The position numbers were made by a program, and so were the translations under genes. Of a stretch of 30,603 bases of DNA, positions 1 through 7,144 are shown one piece after another. The notes beneath the pieces are model-generated. The model made no database searches and was not told where the DNA came from. It worked only from the letters and a program-made list of their open reading frames with translations. The stretch's first letter is position 1; every line of letters begins with the position of its first letter. The stretch spans positions 1 to 30,603 of the forward strand of contig JBBEDS010000008.1 of the NCBI GenBank assembly GCA_040881175.1, in the 5' to 3' direction. The DNA comes from JBBEDS01 sp040881175 (GTDB taxonomy: Bacteria; Patescibacteriota; Minisyncoccia; 2-02-FULL-40-12; IGHO2-01-FULL-4-A).

Positions 1-2
1 AG

Positions 3-1111
3 AATACTAATGTGCAAAGTGGTGGAACTGAGCTGCTACGGGTTATAGAGTCTGGTAACGTTGGGCTTGGTATATCTACTCCAGGCGCAGTGCTTCACAT
101 AGCTCCTGGATCTGGCGTGCCTGGATTTCAGCAGTCTTCTAACGGGACTTTCAATATTGATGCGCCAGCTATAATTGGCGGAAGATTTAGAGTCTTGGAA
201 AACGGTAATGTAGGCATAGGAACGCAGACTCCAGCGCAGCCACTTCATGTGTTTCGAGACGATGCGGGTAGTGGAACTCAGGTTAGGGTTCAGTCAGCTA
301 CTAATCAGGGCCAAGGAGTAGAATTCTATGAAGGAGCTACTTTTAGAGGCTCGCTTTTGACAGGTCAAACAGTTCTACAAATTAGAAATGATAATAATGA
401 TACCGCTAATTCAATAATAATCCGCCAGGACAGTGGTAATGTTGGTATAGGTACGACAACCACGCCAGATAAATTAACAGTACTTGGTGATGCGGGAAAA
501 ACAGTAGGGGGTACGGCATGGAATGACCTATCTGATATTAGATTCAAAAAGAATATAACGCCCCTTTCTAATGAGTCTATTTTGGAGACCGTGCGCCAGC
601 TTCGCCCAGTGTCATACGAATGGAATGACGAAAGAGCGGCAAAATTTGGTCCTGACCCAGGGAAAAACTTTGGTTTTATAGCCCAAGAGCTGAAAGAAGT
701 TATTCCAGAATTTGTTTTCGAAAGGGATGGTTACTTTTGGTACAACCCATCTGGAATTGAATCAATCCTAACCGCAGCTATCCAACAACTCGACTCCAAA
801 GTCTCCTCCCTCTCTTTCCAGCTTGAACAAATAGCTTCCTCCTCTTCAACCATTCTTTCTCAAGATGACCCATCTATATTAAACATAGACTCCATCTTCT
901 CCTCTATCTTATCCAAATTCACCCAATCCCTTGAGATTGTATTTGAGAAGGGGTTGGTGAGAATAGCGCAGGTAATTGCCGATACTGTAGTGGCAGAGAA
1001 AGTAACTACAGATAATTTAGAGATAAAAGACAGTGCTACGGGTGACGTTTACTGCGTCCGTATAGTTAACGGTGAATGGGATAAAACAATTGGGAGCTGT
1101 GGTTCTGCTGT
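3..1111 (+). CDS. Surface or tail-fibre-like protein with C-terminal peptidase S74 chaperone domain (both ends missing)
   Basis: The reading frame is open from the first bases of the window (codons from position 3), so the true start lies upstream, and it runs into the N gap at 1112. The N-terminal part shows three degenerate repeats of the type NVGIGT-x-TP-x-LHV (for example NVGLGISTP, NVGIGTQTP), as found in phage tail fibres and bacterial surface proteins. Around residue 175 comes WNDLSDIRFKKNI, the start of an S74 intramolecular chaperone of the endosialidase type. In that family a Ser and a Lys in this motif cleave the chaperone off after trimer assembly. GFIAQELKEVIPE and YNPSGIESILTAAIQQL fit the same domain. 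A Ser-rich coiled-coil-like stretch follows, ending in TGDVYCVRIVNGEW. The likely role is a trimeric extracellular fibre. Family assignment is strong; cellular role is inferred. Confidence 0.85.
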
Positions 1112-1211
1112 NNNNNNNNNNNNNNNNNNNNNNNNNNNNNNNNNNNNNNNNNNNNNNNNNNNNNNNNNNNNNNNNNNNNNNNNNNNNNNNNNNNNNNNNN
1201 NNNNNNNNNNN
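1112..1211. other. Assembly gap (100 N)
   Basis: Exactly 100 N, the usual placeholder for a gap of unknown size. It removes the end of the S74-domain gene (+) and the last codons of rplT (-). The true distance between these convergent genes cannot be read here. Confidence 0.99.
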
Positions 1212-1533
1212 TCTTAAACACTTCCGGTTCGGTTTGAGCTAGGTCAGATAGAATTTTTCGATCCAGCTCTATATTCGATTTCTTGAGTCCGGCGATGAAT
1301 TTACTGTAGGAGAGATCATTCTGCTTGGTGGCTGCCCCGATCTGTACTTGCCATAATCTACGGAACAGACCTTTCTTTTTACGACGATCATTAAATTGAA
1401 ATGTCCAGGCATGAAGCAGGGCTTCTTTAGCCTGTCTGTATTTGTTCTTTCTGCCCCACATGAAACCCTTTGCATGTTTAAGCAGGTTTTTTCTTCTTTT
1501 ATTCGCTGTTGTTCCTCTTTTTACTCTAGGCAT
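1212..1533 (-). CDS. rplT: 50S ribosomal protein bL20 (C-terminus in gap)
   Basis: The protein begins MPRVKRGTTANKRRKN, a typical bL20 N-terminus, continues with HAKGFMWGRKNKYRQAKEA and RRLWQVQIGAA, and reaches EPEVFK where the N gap starts. About 107 residues are visible; the family is usually 115-120 aa, so only around ten residues are missing. bL20 binds 23S rRNA domain I early in 50S assembly. The ATG overlaps the end of rpmI by 8 bases and has no clear Shine-Dalgarno sequence, so translational coupling to rpmI is likely. The gene is last in the conserved infC-rpmI-rplT order, in which bL20 represses translation in several bacteria; whether it does so here is not shown. Confidence 0.96.
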
Positions 1534-1735
1534 TGTTGTACGGTAGCTGGTGCTTAATACTTATCTTATTCTCTCCCGGTAATTCAGTTTGTGTTCTCTT
1601 GTGACGCCTCATACTGCCAGTATCTTTGGCATTGAAATGATTCATCCTGACACTTCGGCGCTGCAGCTTACCTTTTGAAGATATCTTAAAACGCTTCAAT
1701 ACTGATTTATTTGTTTTTAGCTTTTCTTTACTCAT
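1526..1735 (-). CDS. rpmI: 50S ribosomal protein bL35
   Basis: A 69-residue basic protein, MSKEKLKTNKSVLKRFKIS, followed by GKLQRRSVRMNHFNAKDT and MRRHKR, which matches bL35 (usual length 64-67 aa). It is a small component of the large subunit. A GGAGAAG Shine-Dalgarno sequence lies in the last codons of infC, just before the ATG, and only 5 bases separate the two genes. The 3' end overlaps rplT by 8 bases. The position between infC and rplT supports the call. The C-terminal tail from about residue 52 is rather divergent. Confidence 0.95.
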   Translation of the reverse strand: MSKEKLKTNKSVLKRFKISSKGKLQRRSVRMNHFNAKDTGSMRRHKRTQTELPGENKISIKHQLPYNNA

Positions 1736-1740
1736 AAAAT

Positions 1741-2271
1741 TTACTTCTCCGGCTTAATTAATGCATTCAGACCAGAGGGGGCTCTTTTTATGGGGGCCTC
1801 CATGGTGTACGGCTGAGTGACTAGTTTTAACAGTTCTTGTAGTTTCGTTTGTCCGATGTCGGCCATACTCCTTTCTCTTCCTCTTAATTTGAGCTCCGCC
1901 CTCACTTTATGGCCTTTTTGCAGAAACTTATCTATCTGACCTGCTCGTATAGCCATGTCATGACTGCCAGTTTTAAAGCCAATTTTAACTGTTTTTATGT
2001 CACCCCCGGTAGATTTATTAGACTTTGATTCCTTTTCCTTCTTCTCTTTCTGATACATATACTTACCATAATCCATGATTTTTGCAATCGGTGGCTTGGC
2101 GCTGGGGCCTACTTCCACAAGATCAAGCTCCTGATCAGCGGCTAGCTTGATGGCCTCGTAAGTTTGCATTACGCCCAAATGCTTGCCTTCTGCATCTATC
2201 ACTTGAACCTGCGGAGAACGTATCAGATTGTTGAGTCGTAGTCGTTTCTCCTGGTGTTTTTGTATTGGCAT
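1741..2271 (-). CDS. infC: Translation initiation factor IF-3
   Basis: 176 residues. The N-terminal domain has NNLIRSPQVQVIDAEGKHLG and ELDLVEVGPSAKPPIAKIMDYGKY, a classic IF-3 signature. A lysine-rich linker of about 20 residues follows, then the C-terminal domain with VKIGFKTGSHD, KFLQKGHKVRAELKLRGRE and a short tail. IF-3 binds the 30S subunit, prevents premature 50S joining and checks the initiator tRNA and start codon. The start is a plain ATG rather than the AUU used for autocontrol in enterobacteria. A promoter-like TTGAAA/TAGAAT pair lies upstream, giving a leader of about 8 bases without a good Shine-Dalgarno sequence. It is first in an operon with rpmI and rplT. Confidence 0.97.
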   Translation of the reverse strand: MPIQKHQEKRLRLNNLIRSPQVQVIDAEGKHLGVMQTYEAIKLAADQELDLVEVGPSAKPPIAKIMDYGKYMYQKEKKEKESKSNKSTGGDIKTVKIGFKTGSHDMAIRAGQIDKFLQKGHKVRAELKLRGRERSMADIGQTKLQELLKLVTQPYTMEAPIKRAPSGLNALIKPEK

Positions 2272-2284
2272 AGTAGTCCGAACA

Positions 2285-2312
2285 ATTCTAACACATTTTC
2301 AATATTTTTCAA
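2285..2312 (-). promoter_or_regulatory. Promoter of infC-rpmI-rplT
   Basis: On the minus strand, -35 TTGAAA (2307-2312) and -10 TAGAAT (2285-2290) are 16 bases apart. The -10 ends 13 bases before the infC ATG, so the leader is very short. The element lies between infC and the 3' end of tRNA-Ala(GGC). Seen in sequence; activity is inferred. Confidence 0.6.
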
Positions 2313-2315
2313 CTT

Positions 2316-2390
2316 TGGTGGACCGGAGGGGATTCGAACCCCTGACCCTCTGACTGCCAGCCAGATGCTCTACCGCTGAGCTACCGGCCC
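2316..2390 (-). tRNA. tRNA-Ala (GGC anticodon)
   Basis: On the minus strand a full cloverleaf can be drawn: acceptor GGGCCGG/CCGGTCC with the alanine-specific G3:U70 wobble, D-arm with stem GCTC/GAGC, anticodon loop CTGGCAG (GGC, reads GCC), 5-base variable loop, T-loop TTCGAAT, discriminator A and an encoded CCA (2316-2318). Its first 21 bases are also the end of the upstream ORF (2370-2741), whose stop TAG is tRNA bases 19-21. No separate promoter is evident, so it is probably cut from the ORF transcript. Confidence 0.97.
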
Positions 2391-2741
2391 ATAAACAAAT
2401 TTGGGCATCATTTCTAGTTCAAGTTGTATTTTCGTGCTGCCACCTGATATAACGCAAACACCTTTATAGTCTTTCTTTCTGGTCGGTTTGCCTACCGTTC
2501 TTTTATCAGGGTAGCTTTTGTAGAATTTCTTTAACGGTATTTTTAATTTTCGTGACCAAAATTTTTGTAATGTTGATAAATTTTGGTCGGAACGGTAACA
2601 AATATAACAGTCTAAACCCGCTCTGTCTATATCATAGCATTTCTTTAGAAGGGTTAAATATAATTCTAAAATGTCCGGGTCGGAGCTTCCAAGTTGTAAT
2701 CCAGAATGCGACTTCCATTTTGCCCCCCCTCCTAAATACAA
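2370..2741 (-). CDS. LAGLIDADG-like protein, N-terminally truncated, overlapping tRNA-Ala
   Basis: About 123 residues from a TTG with no visible ribosome binding site. In-frame stop-free sequence extends only to about 2790 and contains no better start. The protein aligns along its length with the C-terminal domain of the neighbour at 2814-3446: LYLGGGAKW with LYWAEGDNK, SSDPDILELYLTLLKKCYDI with NTNSEMISMFIIILEKCFNI, LQKFWSRKLKIPLKKFY with LKHWSVVTKVPKKQINMYY, and YKGVCVI with FGICRIG. The helix-turn-helix that precedes this domain in the neighbour is missing. The ORF ends inside tRNA-Ala. It may be a decayed or 5'-truncated copy of a tRNA-associated homing-endonuclease-like element. Function is unknown; the LAGLIDADG relationship is inferred from pattern. 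Confidence 0.55.
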   Translation of the reverse strand: MYLGGGAKWKSHSGLQLGSSDPDILELYLTLLKKCYDIDRAGLDCYICYRSDQNLSTLQKFWSRKLKIPLKKFYKSYPDKRTVGKPTRKKDYKGVCVISGGSTKIQLELEMMPKFVYGPVAQR

Positions 2742-2778
2742 AAATGCATTCGAACCACAATTTATTAACAGAACTATA

Positions 2779-2807
2779 TTTACTGGTTCTATTTAAAGAT
2801 ATATACT
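2779..2807 (+). promoter_or_regulatory. Promoter of the HTH/LAGLIDADG-like gene
   Basis: -35 TTTACT (2779-2784), 17-base spacer, -10 TATACT (2802-2807). The ATG at 2814 is 6 bases downstream, so transcription would begin at or next to the start codon (leaderless). Confidence 0.5.
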
Positions 2808-2813
2808 ATTACT

Positions 2814-3446
2814 ATGCGCGTTCATTCTTCAGAAAAAATTGAGCAACTTAAGAGGTTAAGAAGAGCGGGTCACAGCATTGAAGACTTGGTTAGAATGTTG
2901 TCAATTCCAAAGACAACTGTTTGGCATCACATACAGGGTATAAAATTACGAAAAGAGTATATTTTAAGATTGAAAGCTAACCAAGGTGGAAGTAAGTTGA
3001 AAAAAGAGCGAGACTTGGCCAAAGCCAAAGAGAATGCAAGAACTTTGCTAAATAGTAAGCATAGGCGTTTGGTGGAGCTATTAGCAATGCTTTACTGGGC
3101 TGAGGGAGATAACAAAAATGCCTTTTCTTTTACTAATACTAACTCAGAGATGATAAGTATGTTCATCATAATACTAGAAAAGTGTTTTAACATTAGTAGA
3201 GACCAATTGTTGGTAACCGTTAGATATTTTACTGGGATGAGTAGAGACAGTTGTTTAAAGCACTGGTCAGTAGTAACGAAAGTTCCCAAAAAACAAATTA
3301 ACATGTATTATAACGATGGCGGTAAAAGAGGCAGGACTGAATTTGGAATATGTCGGATCGGGGTTAGAAAAAGTGGTTATTTATTTAAGGTGATCCGTTC
3401 TTTAATCGCCGAGATTCCAGAAGAGATTAATTGCCCTCGTAGTTAA
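2814..3446 (+). CDS. HTH plus LAGLIDADG-like (homing-endonuclease-like) protein, ending inside tRNA-Arg
   Basis: 210 residues. The N-terminal part (about 1-45) is a helix-turn-helix: IEQLKRLRRAGHSIEDL and IPKTTVWHHIQG. A basic linker of about 35 residues follows, then from about residue 85 a domain starting LLAMLYWAEGDN, with FTNTNSEMISMF and EFGICRIGVRKSGY, resembling a diverged LAGLIDADG-type fold. No canonical catalytic LAGLIDADG helix is obvious. The stop TAA (3444-3446) is bases 12-14 of tRNA-Arg, so the last four codons are also tRNA. It has its own leaderless-type promoter. The HTH suggests DNA binding, and the site next to a tRNA suggests a mobile or tRNA-targeting element. Both are inference. 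Confidence 0.7.
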   Translation: MRVHSSEKIEQLKRLRRAGHSIEDLVRMLSIPKTTVWHHIQGIKLRKEYILRLKANQGGSKLKKERDLAKAKENARTLLNSKHRRLVELLAMLYWAEGDNKNAFSFTNTNSEMISMFIIILEKCFNISRDQLLVTVRYFTGMSRDSCLKHWSVVTKVPKKQINMYYNDGGKRGRTEFGICRIGVRKSGYLFKVIRSLIAEIPEEINCPRS

Positions 3447-3505
3447 ATGGATTATAACAGTCCCGTCCTAAGGGATAGTTGGGGGTTCGATTCCCTCCGG
3501 GGGTA
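3433..3505 (+). tRNA. tRNA-Arg (CCU anticodon)
   Basis: Cloverleaf: acceptor GCCCTCG/CGGGGGT (with G:U pairs at 1:72 and 5:68), D-stem GTTA/TAAC, anticodon stem GTCCC/GGGAT with loop GTCCTAA (CCU, reads AGG), 4-base variable loop, T-arm GGGGG/CCCTC with loop TTCGATT, discriminator A. CCA is not encoded (CAAAC follows). The 5' 14 bases double as the end of the 2814 gene. The next gene, the CCA-adding enzyme, starts 8 bases after the discriminator. Confidence 0.95.
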
Positions 3506-3513
3506 CAAACTTA

Positions 3514-4962
3514 ATGAAACTACCTAAGGAAGTCCTAGATGTTCTCAAAGGACTTCAAAAAGAAGGATACGACGGATATATAGTGGGCGGATGCGTACGT
3601 GATTTTGTCATGGACCGTGAGCCTGAGGATTGGGATGTCACGACCAATGCCAAGCCGGAAGAAATACAGAAAGTTTTTCCCGAAAGTTTTTACGAGAATA
3701 ACTTTGGGACTGTCGGAGTAAAAACAGATTCAGAAGATGAAAAATTAAAGATCATTGAGGTTACGACATACCGTGTGGAATCAAAGTATACCGACAAGAG
3801 ACATCCAGATGAAGTTAAGTTTGCCTCTAAGCTGGATGAAGACTTGAAGAGACGTGATTTTACGGCGAATGCTCTGGCTATGAATGCCAAGGGAGATATT
3901 ACTGATCTTTTTGGCGGCCAGGAAGATATATCTAAGAAAATAATCAGGGCGGTAGGAGATCCAGAGGAAAGATTCAACGAAGATGCATTACGAATGATGA
4001 GAGCGATCAGACTTGCTGCGGTACTGGGGTTTGAGATTGAGCCTAATACGCTGGAGGCTATAAAGAAAGACCATGGATTACTTCGCGCCATATCCAAAGA
4101 AAGAATACGGGATGAATTTGTAAAGATTATTAATTCCGATGGTGCGGATAGAGGAATTGAATTACTGAGAGAATCTAACTTGCTTCAACATGTCATGCCC
4201 GAGCTATTAGAAGGTGTTGAGGTAGGACAGAACAAACATCATATATATACGGTCTGGGAGCACAACCTGAGAGCATTAAAATATGCTGTTGAGAAGAACT
4301 ATTCCATGGAGGTGAGATTGGCTTCATTACTTCACGATGTCGGCAAGCCAAGAACGAAAAGAGGCGATGGTCCGGATTCCACTTTCTATAACCATGAGAT
4401 GGTGGGCGCAAAGATGGCTGCGGAAATAGTGGATCGGCTTAAATTCTCGAAGAACCAGGCAGAGAAAGTAATTAAGCTGGTTCGCTGGCACCTTTTCTAC
4501 TACAATGTCGGAGAAGTAACGGAGTCGTCGGTCAGGAGGTTAGTTGCCAACATTGGCAAGGAGAATGTTGAAGATTTGATCAAAGTCAGAGAGGCCGACA
4601 GAATCGGTTCCGGCGTACCGAAGGCCAAACCATACAAACTTCGCCATCTGCAATTCATGATCGATAAAGTTGCCAGAGACCCGATATCCCCCAAAATGCT
4701 GAAAGTAAAAGGCAATGATGTCATCAAGATCTTAAAGTCCGAACCCGGTCCGAGGATCGGCATTATACTAAACGCATTGATGAATGAGGTGCTGGATGAT
4801 CCCGAGAAAAATACGGAAGAATATCTTGAAGATCGAGTGCTTAAGCTAAATTCTCTTCCAGAGGATGAGCTTTTTGAATTGAGCAAAAGAGGAAAGTCAA
4901 AATTGCTCGAAACCGAAGAGAGAGAAGTGGAGAAAATCAAAGAGAAGCACCACGTTGATTAA
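3514..4962 (+). CDS. cca: CCA-adding tRNA nucleotidyltransferase / poly(A) polymerase family with HD domain
   Basis: 482 residues. The nucleotidyltransferase head carries GGCVRD (25-30) and the metal-binding DWD (39-41). RRDFTANALAMN follows near residue 110 and an RNA/nucleotide-binding neck with ERIRDEF near 195. A C-terminal HD domain has LLHDVGKP near 268 and YNHEMVGAKMA. This matches class II CCA-adding enzymes, which add or repair the 3' CCA of tRNAs from CTP and ATP. The ATG is 8 bases past tRNA-Arg, which lacks an encoded CCA. The only purine run upstream, GGGGG, is part of the tRNA acceptor stem. The enzyme and this tRNA must share a transcript or use nested signals. Separating CCA-adding from pure poly(A) activity by sequence alone is uncertain, but the context favours CCA addition. 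Confidence 0.93.
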   Translation: MKLPKEVLDVLKGLQKEGYDGYIVGGCVRDFVMDREPEDWDVTTNAKPEEIQKVFPESFYENNFGTVGVKTDSEDEKLKIIEVTTYRVESKYTDKRHPDEVKFASKLDEDLKRRDFTANALAMNAKGDITDLFGGQEDISKKIIRAVGDPEERFNEDALRMMRAIRLAAVLGFEIEPNTLEAIKKDHGLLRAISKERIRDEFVKIINSDGADRGIELLRESNLLQHVMPELLEGVEVGQNKHHIYTVWEHNLRALKYAVEKNYSMEVRLASLLHDVGKPRTKRGDGPDSTFYNHEMVGAKMAAEIVDRLKFSKNQAEKVIKLVRWHLFYYNVGEVTESSVRRLVANIGKENVEDLIKVREADRIGSGVPKAKPYKLRHLQFMIDKVARDPISPKMLKVKGNDVIKILKSEPGPRIGIILNALMNEVLDDPEKNTEEYLEDRVLKLNSLPEDELFELSKRGKSKLLETEEREVEKIKEKHHVD

Positions 4963-5018
4963 TGGCCACTGGCCTGATAAAGTATTGATTAGCATAGCTC
5001 TTTTAATCGGAGGCGGCG

Positions 5019-5396
5019 ATGAAAAATGACGAGATTCTAGAACCTGGTAATCTTTTGAACCCGCTTCCAGAGTTTGGCGCAAGAATCAGTCAGCTTGTTG
5101 CTGAATCATTTCTTGCCGGAGGCGCTAAATTGAATGAGTTAAGGGTGGGCAGCAGGCTGGCTGTAACAACCGAGAACAGGACGTATATAATAGAGAAAAG
5201 AGGACTAGATGATTACTACATCTCAGGCCATCCGGAATTTTGTCCAGAACCGACCAAGGCTTTCAACATTGGTTCGACCTGGGGAGGAAGTATGATGAAG
5301 TGCAGGTTCGTGGGAAGAGACATGTGTCTAGAATTTAGAACGGAAGAGTATGAGCGCGTCTCCACCTCTCTCATCAGAGAGGTGAAAGAAATTTGA
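5019..5396 (+). CDS. Small protein of unknown function
   Basis: 125 residues with a good GGAGG ribosome binding site 7 bases before the ATG. No signal peptide or membrane segment is visible. The C-terminal two thirds look beta-rich: LRVGSRLAVTTENRTYIIEK, DDYYISGHPEFCPEP, NIGSTWGGSMMKCRFVGRD, MCLEFRT. I do not recognise a named family. It follows cca by 56 bases on the same strand and precedes a hairpin and tRNA-Pro. The start choice is firm because of the ribosome binding site; the function is unknown. Confidence 0.75.
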   Translation: MKNDEILEPGNLLNPLPEFGARISQLVAESFLAGGAKLNELRVGSRLAVTTENRTYIIEKRGLDDYYISGHPEFCPEPTKAFNIGSTWGGSMMKCRFVGRDMCLEFRTEEYERVSTSLIREVKEI

Positions 5397-5404
5397 AATA
5401 TTTT

Positions 5405-5430
5405 GCCCCGCATTTTGTGGGGCGTTCATT
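5405..5430 (+). terminator. Weak hairpin terminator after the 5019 gene
   Basis: GCCCCG/TGGGGC stem (5405-5410 and 5418-5423) with a 7-base loop, followed by GTTCATT, a poor T tract. It lies between the small gene and tRNA-Pro, so read-through into the tRNA is plausible. Confidence 0.4.
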
Positions 5431-5434
5431 ATTA

Positions 5435-5505
5435 CGGGCCGTAGTATACCGGTAGTACGCACCCTTCGGGTGGGTGAAGATCGGGTTCGATTCCCGGCGG
5501 CCCGA
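5435..5505 (+). tRNA. tRNA-Pro (CGG anticodon)
   Basis: Acceptor CGGGCCG/CGGCCCG is fully paired. D-stem GTAT/GTAC; anticodon stem CACCC/GGGTG with loop TTCGGGT (CGG, reads CCG); 4-base variable loop; T-loop TTCGATT; discriminator A. CCA is not encoded (CAAGA follows). Confidence 0.96.
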
Positions 5506-5533
5506 CAAGATAAAGTATCTGTCGGTTGGATCA

Positions 5534-7069
5534 ATGGAATATATTAGAAAGAACATATTACTCATAGTAGTTTTTTTGACAGGTGCAGCTGTTTTAGTAA
5601 TTGAAGTTGTAGCTGTTCGAGTTCTCTCTCCATATTTCGGCAACACAATATTTACCGTATCGAGCGTTCTTAGTGTAATCCTTGCCGCTTTAAGTCTGGG
5701 ATATTATGTAGGCGGTAAATTGGCCGATCAGCATCCATCACTAAAATGGTTTTTTGGTATTATCCTGACTAGCGGACTTAGCGTGCTCATTTTACATGTG
5801 CTAACTTTACTAATTCTGCCTTTTCTCGGTTTTGCACTTTCAATTACCAGCGGGCCTTTAATATCCGCGCTGATCCTTTTCTTCATCCCCGGTTTTCTAT
5901 TGGGCACCCTATCTCCTTTTGTTATTAAACTTCAGAAGACTCTATTACCCGAAGAAGGTATTGGCAGTGTTTCGGGTAAGGTATTTTTTTGGTCAACCTT
6001 AGGCAGTATCTGCGGCAGCTTACTGACCGGCTTTGTGCTGATCCCTAACTTCGGAATAAATCAGATAATACTGGTAACTGGTATATTCCTCACTTTTTTG
6101 GGCCTCCTGCCTTTAATATATCTTCGGACCAGTCGGAAAAAGGTAGGGAGAATATCCGCATTAGTAATAGTCGTGCTGGCCCTGGCCCTATCTTTCGCCA
6201 GGGTACCGAATGAAGAAGTCCTCTTCAGTGAAGAAGGGGTTTACGAAAGAATGACGGTCTACGACGGAACATATAACGGGAGGCCAGCCCGTTTTTTCCA
6301 ACAGGATAGGAGTAACTCAGGTGGGATGTACCTTGATTCAGAGGAGCTTATGTATGAGTACTCGAAATACTACGTTGCTTACAAAGTTTTCAAACCGGAC
6401 ATAGAGAATACTCTTGTAATAGGAGGAGGTGCGTATTCTATTCCCAAGGCCCTGCTTAAAGAGTCTCCGGATGTGAAAGTCGATGTAGCTGAAATAGAGC
6501 CTTCGCTATTTGAATTAAGCAAAAAATATTTTCAAGTTCCCGATGACCCCCGGTTGGTAAATTATGTCGTGGATGGACGAAGACTACTACATGATTCTAA
6601 TAAAGAATACGATTTAATATTCAGTGACGTGTACTACTCCTTATTCTCTATCCCTACCCACTTCACAACGAAAGAGTTCTTCGAAACTGCAAAGAGTAAG
6701 ATGAGTCCGGGTGGAGTATTCATGGCAAATATGATCGGTGACCTATCTCAGGACGAGGTGTCTTTAATAATGTCGGAGATTAAAACATTCCGTACCATTT
6801 TCCCCAACAGCTATTTCTTCGCCGTCAGGTCTCCTGATTCTCTGGAGACGCAGAATAATATATTCATAGGATATAACAGTGATAGGAAAGTAGACCTCGC
6901 AAGTTACGAGATAAGGAATCATAAAGACGAGGCAATCAGGACATTGAATCAGCAAGCCATTGATATAGAGGGTCTGGATTTCTCCAAACACATAGTGCTT
7001 ACGGACAACTTTGCTCCTGTCGAGCATCTTACCTCCAAGATTCTAAAGAAAGGACTGCCTGGGAAATAA
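5534..7069 (+). CDS. Membrane protein with C-terminal spermidine-synthase-like methyltransferase-fold domain
   Basis: 511 residues from the ATG of MEYIRKNILL; an upstream in-frame start at 5474 falls in tRNA-Pro and is rejected. The first 215 residues form about seven hydrophobic helices, starting ILLIVVFLTGAAVLVIEVVA and LSPYFGNTIFTVSSVLSVIL. The C-terminal half is a Rossmann-like polyamine-synthase domain: NTLVIGGGAYSIPKALL, DVAEIEPSLFELSKKYF, VVDGRRLLHDSNKEYDLIFSD and TKEFFETAKSKMSPGGVFM. This architecture is common in bacteria as fused MFS/spermidine synthase. The glycine-rich motif and the acidic EIEP are kept. Whether it makes polyamines is not known for membrane-fused members. A terminator follows at 7074. 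Confidence 0.85.
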   Translation: MEYIRKNILLIVVFLTGAAVLVIEVVAVRVLSPYFGNTIFTVSSVLSVILAALSLGYYVGGKLADQHPSLKWFFGIILTSGLSVLILHVLTLLILPFLGFALSITSGPLISALILFFIPGFLLGTLSPFVIKLQKTLLPEEGIGSVSGKVFFWSTLGSICGSLLTGFVLIPNFGINQIILVTGIFLTFLGLLPLIYLRTSRKKVGRISALVIVVLALALSFARVPNEEVLFSEEGVYERMTVYDGTYNGRPARFFQQDRSNSGGMYLDSEELMYEYSKYYVAYKVFKPDIENTLVIGGGAYSIPKALLKESPDVKVDVAEIEPSLFELSKKYFQVPDDPRLVNYVVDGRRLLHDSNKEYDLIFSDVYYSLFSIPTHFTTKEFFETAKSKMSPGGVFMANMIGDLSQDEVSLIMSEIKTFRTIFPNSYFFAVRSPDSLETQNNIFIGYNSDRKVDLASYEIRNHKDEAIRTLNQQAIDIEGLDFSKHIVLTDNFAPVEHLTSKILKKGLPGK

Positions 7070-7073
7070 CTTG

Positions 7074-7109
7074 AATTCCATTGATGTTTCAATGGAATTG
7101 TGCTTTTTT
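7074..7109 (+). terminator. Rho-independent terminator
   Basis: Perfect 11-bp stem AATTCCATTGA/TCAATGGAATT with a 4-base loop, then GTGC and six T. It ends the spermidine-synthase-like gene. Confidence 0.85.
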
Positions 7110-7144
7110 GTTAGTAAGTACAGAACATTTACAAGGAGGACGAG

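Noticed and set aside
3690..4940. Long minus-strand frames opposite cca
   Set aside because: Shadow frames, Ser-rich with no motifs or ribosome binding sites; the plus-strand enzyme accounts for the sequence.
5474..5533. Earlier start for the spermidine-synthase-like gene
   Set aside because: It would place the N-terminus inside tRNA-Pro; the protein pattern begins at MEYIRKN.
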